From: Scilla litardierei
Taxonomy: Eukaryota; Streptophyta; Magnoliopsida; Asparagales; Asparagaceae
NCBI GenBank assembly: GCA_030789695.1
Contig: CM061141.1
Coordinates: 202,171,600 to 202,235,599 of the forward strand
Direction of reading: 5' to 3'
Length of the DNA: 64,000 bases
Shown here: one piece after another, positions 53,684 to 64,000 of the stretch
Layout: each line of letters begins with the position of its first letter
Numbering within the stretch: position 1 is the first letter of the stretch
The notes under the pieces: generated by a model
Told to the model about the DNA's origin: nothing
What the model saw: the letters and a program-made list of their open reading frames with translations, nothing else
The model's database searches: none
Program-made: the position numbers and the translations under genes

Positions 53684-56604
53684 TGTAACGATCACTTTTC
53701 GTCGTACGTTGTTCGTGCACGTGCTTTTGGCCGTGCACGTGTTTGTTTTAGACTTTGTTTGTTGGTGAACATTTTCGTGTGATATGCCGTTGAGAACGTC
53801 TCTGAGAGTATTAAATAGTGGCACTATCTTGGAACGACATTTCTTGAGTCGTTTTCCCACAATTTAATCTTACTCGATGAGACGTGACGATTTTCACTTT
53901 TGACGGGAGACGTTTCTATTTTTAGTTTCGTCGTCCGACGTCGAAATTGAGATCCGTCTTCTTAGTTAGCTCACATTCGTCATCACGATCACCCTGATAT
54001 TTATTTTATAATTTTTGGAGTTCATTTGACCACTTTTATATTTTTAACAAGTTTTATATTATTTTTAATAATTAATTTTTAAATTAAATTCGGCCAAAGA
54101 AAAGTTATTTGAGTTTTAAACGTTTTAAAGAATTTTTGAGCCAATTTCCAGCTCATTTGGACCAGGTCAAACCCTTGGATGAGTTGGAGTAATTGAATTT
54201 CAAATTTTAAATCTTTTTAAACTTCTAATCCTATTAGATTTAGCCCTAGACCAAGTCAACCCATCTATACTATATAAGCAACCCCTAGCAAGACCTATTT
54301 TCGCAAGAAATTAGCCCAAGCCTCTTCCAAACTCATTTTGGACGTTGCGACAAATCGTCGCAACCTTGCGATGAAGCAGCTCCGCACCGACCGAGGAAAC
54401 GGCCTCATTTTCCCCGCTCCGACCGGCAGCTCCACCCGCACCCAGCTTGGCCCGCACCGCTCCGCTCCGTTCTTTCGCTCCGATCGAGGATTCCTCTCGG
54501 TCAGACCGAAGCCATCGCCCGCACAGCCGCATCCCCGCTTCGCACCAACGCTCGCACCGACCCCCGCTCTGTCGCCCCGCTCCTCTCGCGTCTGACCGAG
54601 GCCATCGCCCGCTCCGACCGAAGGCTGCAATGTTGCAACGGTTGCAACGTTGCAACGACCCGCCCAAGCGCCCGACCGAGACGACCGACCGCTCCGACCG
54701 ATGGAGCTCTCCGCACCCGCTGCTGCACCGCTCCGCAGCGCTGCACAGCGTCGTGCGCTGCGTCTGACCGAGCCAATCTCTCGGTCAGGCTAGTGTACGA
54801 CCGATGGCCATACGTCGCAACCCCGCACCCGTTGCACCGCTTGCCACCGTGGGCCCCCCAAGTTCTCCAGAGGTATTGTGGGTCCCCCAAAGGCCCCTAG
54901 AACTACTGTGGGCCCCACCTAGGTGCTTGCTCTTTGAGGATTCGTCGCGTACGACGTCGTCGCACGTCGTAGCCCGTCGTCGCACGTGCGAGCTTTGGAA
55001 TCTGGAATCGTCACCGGTCGATTGCTCTGAAATTTCCAGCGAGGAATCTAATTGGAATCTGGACTTGGAGCGCGATCTTATTATTCCAACCCCCGGCGTC
55101 GCTACCCGACGCCGGTGTAGCTTTCGCGTCGTGTTGAGGTAACGTTTTGCACCCCTAGGAACCCCAACCCAATTGCATGCTAACCAAGACTAAAAATCAG
55201 TATTTTAAAGTATTTTTAAATGTTTTAGAATTCACTAATCAAGATTAATAAAACGGATGTAGGCCGGTGGACTTGTGCACGTAGGATAATTGTGATTTTT
55301 GGACTCATTGGACGGTGTGCTCAGACGTCATACTTGCAGGCAAGTGAAACTTGCCAACTCTTGTGTAGGGCCATGTTTTTAGGCCACTTCCTTGTTCCTA
55401 GCGTAAAAGAGACTAGTCAGTGAAATGATAGCTGGCTAGACGCCTACTTGATCTAGTTTGACAACGAAACTAGATCCGTCACCTAATTGATCTAGCTTGA
55501 CAACGAAGCTAGATCCAACCCTTTAAACTTGTTGTTCATGCATACTAAACTGTCACGTTTACTTTCCTTATCTGTACGCACTTTTGACTGCCATGCATTG
55601 CATCTTACATGACATCCCAGTTGATTGTTGCATTCGTAGCACACGCTACAATACTTGTACTCCTTGAATACTACTTCCGGGGAACGGGCCTCATGTGTTG
55701 GTCAAAAGCCAATGCCCGGTTTCCTTGTCTGGCTAGGTGCACCCCTAGACCAACAAAATAAAACACTTCCTGGCTCGTGTTCCAGAAGCGAGCATTCCCG
55801 TTCGGGTGTAAGGCCCTGGCTCGATACACGTGGAGGGGTAGGGATAAACGGTTACTTGAGCTTAGGAGTGGCCTGATCAGCCCTCTAGCCAAAAGACGGA
55901 ATCTCTGTACACGAGGTGCTTACTTTACTTGTCATGTACTTGTCTTGTGAATGATTCATGTAATACTTGTCATCCATGCCATGTTTAAATGCCATGCTCG
56001 TACTTTACTTTACTTTACTTTACCTGTTGCACGCATACTTTAAATGCCATGTCATCGCATTCATGCTAGAACTGCTAGGTTGCTTTACTTTTGCCTACTT
56101 TCAGTTTCCTTGCACAAGTCTCTTGTAGACTTGCTGACATGTGCCCCTTGCTCTTTTGGGTGTCACATGTTAGACCTGAGCCAGAGACCATTGCTGTGTA
56201 CGTGATGAGTTACTGACGCTGAGCCTGAGTCCATGACTGCCTAGGAGGAGTTTTGTGGATGTCAGTGATCTTTCTTGGTGACTTTGCTGAGCTTTCTTTT
56301 GTTTTAGTTGTCGGTGCTTGGCACCTTTGTTTTGTACGTTGTACTTTTGTTGGCCATGTTGGGCCTTTAGACTCTCTTTTATTTCAGCTTGGTGGCTTTT
56401 CTGCGATGTTGGAATTTATATTTATGGATATTCTGAGATTATTCTTTTGTCTCATTTCATTATTATTATCTTGGTTCGCTCGCGTTGTAAGGACCTGCAG
56501 TTTTAAATTTGATTGACGCTTATCGGACTTGCAGATTTGTAGCTCAAGTCTGAGCGGACCTTCTCACGCTTCGCCTCCATATTTTTGAGAAGCGGGGCGT
56601 GACA
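53684..56604 (+). mobile_element. 5' LTR (2921 bp)
   Basis: Begins TGTAACGATC (the others have CGACC) and ends GGGGCGTGACA. TATA box at 54271. Several CpG sites are changed to TpG or CpA relative to the 3' LTR. Confidence 0.94.
54271..54278 (+). promoter_or_regulatory. LTR TATA box
   Basis: TATATAAG at the conserved position before the GC-rich segment of the 5' LTR. Likely promoter core for the full element. Confidence 0.6.
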
Positions 56605-59600
56605 GGTTTTGTTGGTGGCCCATGCAGGTCCAGTCTTGCAATTGTGAATTAACGAAACAACGATAATAACGGAATGTCCATTAAATAAATTGCAACATCC
56701 GAGTCATAAGCCCTGAGTCTAGTCGTTTTCTTACGACACTAGGTGGTAAGAAGGCTTAATTAGACGCCTGTGATTGCTAGTTAGAGGCCTCTGATTGTTA
56801 GTTAGACTCCCTATCAGCAATTGATTTAATCGTCGTAGGAGTGACCTTAGGGGTTCTTGTCTAACCCTGACCCTATTAGACTCCTAGAATTTCCTTCCGT
56901 CGTTCGTTTGGGTCCATCGATTCCGGACCAAGCTGAACGCCTTTCATTACCGTCTAGCTCCTTAGAAAGTCTTAGCGCTTAGTTCTTGGTCTTTAGTTGA
57001 TCGACCGTAGGAGTTTCCCCGTAAATTCTCCAGATTCATATCCTAGGCGTATGTATGTTTTGATCCTCTGACCAATTTCCTTGTCTCGATTCACGAGATC
57101 GCCTCATGACGATCGTCGTCAATTTTCAAACACCTCCATTGCAAAACTTGAACCTTCTGAAAGAATTTTTCAATCTTCTCTTCCACTAAGTTTAACTTTG
57201 TTCAAAATTTTAATATACTTCATACTCCCTCATTGATTTAAATTTTTAAAACGTTTGTCGGAATTTTTGAATACTAGCTTATAGTATTTTCCCAGCCTAT
57301 GTTTTTCGTACTTATGCAAATGCGTCGTCCCTCCATATATTAATTTTATTCTGAATCGTACTTTTATTCAACTTGTAATTTTCCCTCCTGATTTGTGCCA
57401 TTCATATACTTATCAAGACACATGGAATTTCAGCTTTCAGCAATGTGGACTTTGCTCGTCGTTTTCGCTACTTCGGATTTTTGCAAAATTACTATTTTCA
57501 TAGCCTCTTCCTGCTTTAGACCCTCCATGATTTGATTTTAAAGACTTGCTATTCGATCTTGATAATTCTTATACTAAGTCGTTAATATTATTTTTCCGTG
57601 CACCATACACGCTTTTAGAAAAATTTCTAAACCAAATTGAATTTCAACTATTTTTATATCCGTGCCAGACTTGTTGAGCTCGTATATTAAGAACCTTGCG
57701 TAAATCAGTTTTTTTTCATTTTTGGCAAACCCTGGTTCTCTAAAAGCAGTTTCAAATTGATCATTTTAAAATTTTCCATAGCCTAAAGTTTTGAAGCATT
57801 TAACATGAGTTTAAATTCTTCCGCTACTTGATTTCATTCTTTGACTTTCAAAAAATATTGACAACATTGTATTAAATTACTAACGTATAAGATTTCTAAA
57901 ACCTCGTCCTTAATATTCATGTAAATGATTTTACTTCCTTTTACATTGATTTTATATAAACCAATAAAACATTTTCTCTTATTATGAATATTCGACTCAA
58001 ACTTATCTCAACTCGCTTTATCGATCTTCAAATATTTTATACAGATGAGGAATTCCAATTTTAACTTTTGAAGTACGACAGTTTTCAAATTTCGCGTAAG
58101 TTAGCTTATGTTACTTATACTATTTCTTTTCTCCCTCCTATTCAAGCATCACTACATCTCCCTTTCCCACGACCTAAACATCACCATTGAGTCTATGTTT
58201 CGTCTAACCAAGCTGTCTCCTTGTATTCGTCCTATCTGAACTCGTGCCTATCGATCCTTCCCTCGTCACGCCCTCGACCTCGACCTCCCTCTATTGCTTA
58301 GGCTTTAGTGTCAGTCAATGTCTGTGTCAACTCTTAATTGATAGTAGGCCCTTGGACCTTGTGAGGTAGTCGTAGTGCACGTACCTAAGTTGTGTACGTG
58401 GGCTTGAATGAGTGTACCCCCATAGTATATTGATGCTTGCCTATTGTGTGGTATATATATATATATATATATATACTCGGAGTTATTCGTGATATTATGA
58501 AGTTGTTGGTGTGTTAGTGTTTATAGATTTGTGTGTGGCTAGCTATACCATACTAGGGATGCCTGTGTATATAAGAGTTAGTGTTGGAATATCTAATGGA
58601 GTGTATGTAGTTAGAGATACGTGTAGTGGTTGAAATAAAATGATTGGTAAAGCTATGTATATGCTAGATGTGATGATAATACGTGTACATATAGATAAGT
58701 AAGTAGGCCTATTGAGTGACATATATATTAGTATGTATGAGTATGTGCTCGTAAGTAGATATGTATTGTGCTTAGACGTAAGTAGTTATGTTTTGTTGCC
58801 TGAGTATATAGGTGATATGCATATCATAGTAGAATTATAATTTTGATTGGTATTGCTTGCTTTGTAGGATGTTGTATGCGTGTATACCGTGAGGTATACA
58901 CGACCATTGCACATCTTAACTATGTATGTATAGGTGTTGGTATACTAATTATAGGCTATGGTGTGAATATATACATTATTTATGTGTGACTATACGGTGA
59001 ATGTTTGTATTAGGGAGTGTATTATAATTATACGAGTGCTGATGTCTGTATTATTATTATTATAGTATATAGAATGATTGAACTATGTGAGTATTACCTG
59101 ACTAAATATTAGGTGAATGATTTATGGAATGTATATGGTTGTATTGGTAGATGTATATATATTGGAGTGGTGCTGGTATATGTATAAATGCCGTGTTACG
59201 AATATTCTGATATGTGTACTGAGTCTCACTCAAGCTTGAGTGGGTATACTCTAAGTATATTGAATGTATGTTTGTAGTTTGAATATAGCAATGTTTGATG
59301 TATGTATAGTGATATGAGTGTTTGTGCCTGGTTGTGTTACACACATGATTGTGGGTCGCTATACCAGTATATAGATATAGGTGTTGGTCTTGAGGTATAG
59401 TTAATTACTAAGGACTTGTTGTGTGAACTTATGTGTACTAGCTAAACTAGGTGTGTAGATGTACTGGGTATATGATGGTATGATTGGTGTATGTAAATGA
59501 AATATTAGCGTGTATGGGTGTGCACCATGCACGGGTAAGTATGTGCTTAGTTATAGGTATTGATGACTATGATATATGTGGCGTGTCGTAAATACAGTTA

Positions 59601-59681
59601 TAGGACCGTACATGATGTGAATATATGGTGAACTATTTGCATGTCTTTGAATGACTATATATTGTGAAACTATAGTAGTGG

Positions 59682-59730
<49 letters not shown>

Positions 59731-60208
59731 TACAGTGAAACTGGATTTAATTATGGTATGGTGTGACTACCTATGTTGATGTGTTTAGTATTGAATATAT
59801 ACTAGGAAGAATTAGAGGGTAGTATACCCATGTTGTTTGTGCATAGGTAGCTATCTATACGTAGAGCAATGATTGTATTTGCTAAGTGTGAGACTATCCT
59901 TATATGAGTATCTGAAATATTGTTTTGTGTTTAGGTAAGTAGTAGTTGTATAAGGGATGTATGCTTATATATATGATTGAAATACATGTATGGAATTGAC
60001 TGACTATAATAGGTATAAGTATATGACGTATGTGAATGTATATATATGCGTGTTGGTAGTGATAATGTTTGACTACCTAGTGCATATATAAGCACTTGTA
60101 ATAGCTATACCTGGTTTGAAATATAATGTGACTTGATTGGGGTAGTTATTAGAGCGACTAGATATATTAGAAAGTCCGAGGACGGACTTTATTCAAAGGT
60201 GGGGAGGA
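56605..60208 (+). mobile_element. Element interior, non-coding (3.6 kb)
   Basis: Homologous to 40757-44295. From 58202 it is the duplicate of window position 1 onward. AT runs at about 58451-58474 and 59687-59727. Polypurine tract at 60195-60208. No protein-coding frame. Confidence 0.9.
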
Positions 60209-63129
60209 TGTAACGACCACTTTTCGTCGTACGTTGTTCGTGCACGTGCTTTTGGCCGTGCACGTGTTTGTTTTAGACTTTGTTTGTTGGTGAACATTTT
60301 CGTGTGATATGCCGTTGAGAACGTCTCTGAGAGTATTAAATAGTGGCACTATCTTGGAACGACATTTCTTGAGTCGTTTTCCCACAATTTAATCTTACTC
60401 GATGAGACGCGACGATTTTCACTTTTGACGGGAGAAGTTTCTATTTTTAGTTTCGTCGTCCGACGTCGAAATTGAGATCCGTCTTCTTAGTTAGCTCACA
60501 TTCGTCATCACGATCACCCTGATATTTATTTTATAATTTTTGGAGTTCATTTGACCACTTTTATATTTTTAACAAGTTTTATATTATTTTTAATAATTAA
60601 TTTTTAAATTAAATTCGGCCAAAGAAAAGTTATTTGAGTTTTAAACGTTTTAAAGAATTTTTGAGCCAATTTCCAGCTCATTTGGACCAGGTCAAACCCT
60701 TGGATGAGTTGGAGTAATTGAATTTCAAATTTTAAATCTTTTTAAATTTCTAATCCTATTAGATTTAGCCCTAGACCAAGTCAACCCATCTATACTATAT
60801 AAGCAACCCCTAGCAAGACCTATTTTCGCAAGAAATTAGCCCAAGCCTCTTCCAAACTCATTTTGGATGTTGCGACAAATCGTCGCAACCTTGCGACGAA
60901 GCAGCTCCGCACCGACCGAGGAAACGGCCTCATTTTCCCCGCTCCGACCGGCAGCTCCACCCGCACCCAGCTTGGCCCGCACCGCTCCGCTCCGTTCTTC
61001 CGCTCCGATCGAGGATTCCTCTCGGTCAGACCGAAGCCATCGCCCGCACAGCCGCATCCCCGCTTCGCACCAACGCTCGCACCGACCCCCGCTCTGTCGC
61101 CCCGCTCCGCTCGCGTCTGACCGAGGCCATCGCCCGCTCCGACCGAAGGCTGCAACGTTGCAACGGTTGCAACGTTGCAACGACCCGCCCAAGCGCCCGA
61201 CCGAGACGACCGACCGCTCCGACCGATGGAGCTCTCCGCACCCGCTGCTGCACCGCTCCGCAGCGCTGCACAGCGCCGTGCGCTGCGTCTGACCGAGCCA
61301 ATCTCTCGGTCAGGCTAGTGTACGACTGATGGCCATACGTCGCAACCCCGCACCCGTCGCACCGCTTGCCACCGTGGGCCCCCCAAGTTCTCCAGAGGTA
61401 TTGTGGGTCCCCCAAAGGCCCCTAGAACTACTGTGGGCCCCACCTAGGTGCTTGCTCTTTGAGGATTCGTCACGTACGACGTCGTCGCACGTCGTAGCCC
61501 GTCGTCGCACGTGCGAGCTTTAGAATCTGGAATCGTCGCCGGTCGATTGCTCTGAAATTTCCAGCGAGGAATCTAATTGGAATCTGGACTTGGAGCGCGA
61601 TCTTATTATTCCAACCCCCGGCGTCGCTACCCGACGCCGGTGTAGCTTTCGCGTCGTGTTGAGGTAACGTTTTGCACCCCTAGGAACCCCAACCCAATTG
61701 CATGCTAACCAAGACTAAAAATCAGTATTTTAAAGTATTTTTAAATGTTTTAGAATTCACTAATCAAGATTAATAAAACGGATGTAGGCCGGTGGACTTG
61801 TGCACGTAGGATAATTGTGATTTTTGGACTCATTGGACGGTGTGCTCAGACGTCATACTTGCAGGCAAGTGAAACTTGCTAACTCTTGTGTAGGGCCATG
61901 TTTTTAGGCCACTTCCTTGTTCCTAGCGTAAAAGAGACTAGTCAGTGAAATGATAGCTGGCTAGACGCCTACTTGATCTAGTTTGACAACGAAACTAGAT
62001 CCGTCACCTAATTGATCTAGCTTGACAACGAAGCTAGATCCAACCCTTTAAACTTGTTGTTCATGCATACTAAACTGTCACGTTTACTTTCCTTATCTGT
62101 ACGCACTTTTAACTGTCATGCATTGCATCTTACATGACATCCCAGTTGATTGTTGCATTCGTAGCACACGCTACAATACTTGTACTCCTTGAATACTACT
62201 TCCGGGGAACGGGCCTCATGTGTTGGTCAAAAGCCAATGCCCGGTTTCCTTGTCTGGCTAGGTGCACCCCTAGACCAACAAAATAAAACACTTCCTGGCT
62301 CGTGTTCCAGAAGCGAGCATTCCCGTTCGGGGGTAAGGCCCTGGCTCGATACACGTGGAGGGGTAGGGATAAACGGTTACTTGAGCTTAGGAGTGGCCTG
62401 ATCAGCCCTCTAGCCAAAAGACGGAATCTCTGTACACGAGGTGCTTACTTTACTTGTCATGTACTTGTCTTGTGAATGATTCATGTAATACTTGTCATCC
62501 ATGCCATGTTTAAATGCCATGCTCGTACTTTACTTTACTTTACTTTACCTGTTGCACGCATACTTTAAATGCCATGTCATCGCATTCATGCTAGAACTGC
62601 TAGGTTGCTTTACTTTTGCCTACTTTCAGTTTCCTTGCACAAGTCTCTTGTAGACTTGCTGACATGTGCCCCTTGCTCTTTTGGGTGTCACATGTTAGAC
62701 CTGAGCCAGAGACCATTGCTGTGTACGTGATGAGTTACTGACGCTGAGCCTGAGTCCATGACTGCCTAGGAGGAGTTTTGTGGATGTCAGTGATCTTTCT
62801 TGGTGACTTTGCTGAGCTTTCTTTTGTTTTAGTTGTCGGTGCTTGGCACCTTTGTTTTGTACGTTGTACTTTTGTTGGCCATGTTGGGCCTTTAGACTCT
62901 CTTTTATTTCAGCCTGGTGGCTTTTCTGCGATGTTGGAATTTATATTTATGGATATTCTGAGATTATTCTTTTGTCTCATTTCATTATTATTATCTTGGT
63001 TCGCTCGCGTTGTAAGGACCTGCAGTTTTAAATTTGATTGACGCTTATCGGACTTGCAGATTTGTAGCTCAAGTCTGAGCGGACCTTCTCACGCTTCGCC
63101 TCCATATTTTTGAGAAGCGGGGCGTGACA
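60209..63129 (+). mobile_element. 3' LTR (2921 bp)
   Basis: By eye it is slightly closer to the LTR at 2012-4932 (about a dozen differences) than to its own 5' LTR (about twenty). This order is expected if the locus was duplicated after the element had already aged. Confidence 0.94.
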
Positions 63130-63134
63130 GGAAA
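63130..63134. repeat. Target site duplication GGAAA (right)
   Basis: Matches 53679-53683 exactly and is shared with 4933-4937. Confidence 0.93.
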
Positions 63135-64000
63135 GGACAGGAGGGAGTGTTTGTGTGTCATAGACGAGGTATAGTGAAATGATGAAGGATTTAATGGTTT
63201 GGATGAAGTTTATAAAGAGGAGATGGATATGGAGTGTATAGTCGAGGAGTGGAAGGCGAAATGCTCACATATGGAAGGCATTCATCGGGCATGCATATTT
63301 ATAAATGGACGATAGCCCTTCGTTGCGTTTATTACCACCATTGCGTAAGTTTCCAACATCAACCATTTAGCTTTACATGAAAAGAGGACTGGTTGAATTC
63401 CATCGTCCATTTCTATCGTAAGCATCAGGCATTAGGGCTCGCTGTAGGATAACGGAGTATACTCATCAATTTGAATGGTCAATTTCACACTAAATGGACC
63501 GTGAATGCCCTGGAGAAGCGTATGAAATCGGAGGACTACAAGCTGATGCTGTCGCCTCCCGAATATGCTCCTATCCCTGGTCTGCGAAGTGCGAAGAGAT
63601 GAATGGCCCCCTGGCCTTTGCACCCTGGATGTCTGCACTGGGTCACATAGGTTGGCGGTGCATGGCTACCGGCCCTCTGAGGCACAAGCACTCCCTCCTG
63701 TTCTTTTCGATCTCTTGTCTCGCAGCCAAAATTGGAAATCCCCAGGACGAAAGGGACAATTATGATCTGCTTCATCCACAGTCAGATTTGCCCAATTTGG
63801 CTGCGAGCCAAGAGATCGAAAAGAACAGAAGGGAGTGCTTGCACCTCAGAGAGACGGTAGCCATGCACCGCCAACCTAATTGACCCAGAGCAGCCAACCA
63901 GGGCGCAAAGGCCCGGGGGGCCATTCATCTCTTCGCAGACCAGGGAGAGAAGCATATTCGGGAGGCGACTGCATCAGCCTGTAGGCCTCCGATTTCATAC
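63135..64000. repeat. Right flank with fold-back element, truncated at window edge
   Basis: Same content as 4938-5804. The left arm of the fold-back element starts at about 63442, and the right arm is cut by the window end. Short frames here are hairpin artefacts. Confidence 0.8.

Larger units (their letters stand above)
53684..63129 (+). mobile_element. Complete non-autonomous LTR retrotransposon (9446 bp)
   Basis: LTR 53684-56604, interior 56605-60208, LTR 60209-63129, 5-bp target duplication. Same family as the 37806 element but a distinct subgroup: LTR 2921 bp, and a (TA) run at 58451 where the other element has almost none. No gag or pol. I counted roughly twenty substitutions between its LTRs, nearly all C/T or G/A, under 1% of length, so the insertion is fairly young. 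Its 3' half, junction and flank are duplicated at 1-5804. Confidence 0.94.
58202..64000. repeat. Segmental duplication, copy B
   Basis: Partner of 1-5804. The match is still running at the window's right edge, so the true duplicated length is larger than 5.8 kb. Confidence 0.85.

Overview
The window looks like repeat-dominated nuclear DNA of a flowering plant. The evidence is GT-AG introns, a FAR1/FRS-type gene (a plant family derived from Mutator transposase), an antisense cytosolic HSP70 fragment, LTR retrotransposons with 2.9-kb LTRs ending in GGGGCGTGACA, and CpG-rich satellite DNA decaying by C-to-T changes. I cannot name the species. I see no intact host gene, no rRNA or tRNA gene, and no prokaryotic feature.

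Layout. 1-4932: the interior and 3' LTR of a non-coding LTR element. 4938-10384: fold-back elements, small tandem duplications, a 437-bp near-perfect palindrome and scattered copies of a short palindromic motif. 10385-26530: a 16-kb satellite array with three nested levels: monomers of about 76 bp, a 381-bp five-monomer higher-order repeat (HOR), and blocks about 4.4-4.6 kb apart. 26531-27329: an inverted repeat around (AT)27, then a leader-like region. 27914-30443: a spliced FRS/MULE-type pseudogene with two in-frame stops. 30444-37800: dispersed repeats, a coiled-coil pseudogene, an antisense HSP70 fragment and tandem repeats of about 410 bp. 37806-47247: a complete non-coding LTR retrotransposon with target duplication CGGTC, sitting inside that tandem repeat, which resumes at 47253. 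47871-53678: more dispersed palindromic repeats, a small coding fragment and another inverted repeat. 53684-63129: a second complete element of the same family, with target duplication GGAAA. 63135-64000: its right flank.

Two large-scale relationships stand out. First, 58202-64000 repeats 1-5804 almost base for base, including the same insertion junction. This means either a segmental tandem duplication with a spacing of about 58.2 kb or an assembly duplication. Second, the satellite monomer is built around a perfect hairpin, stem GCGCACGACGGG / CCCGTCGTGCGC. Nearly all non-LTR DNA in the window carries scattered single palindromes with the related stem GCGCACAACGG / CCGTTGTGCGC. The two stem forms differ by a paired (compensatory) change. 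The window may therefore show a dispersed palindromic family together with the satellite that grew from it, or the reverse. This is the most unusual content here.

Nothing suggests these genes work together. The few coding remnants are broken and lie as islands in repeats. All alignments and counts were made by eye, so block boundaries in the array are good to about 100 bp.
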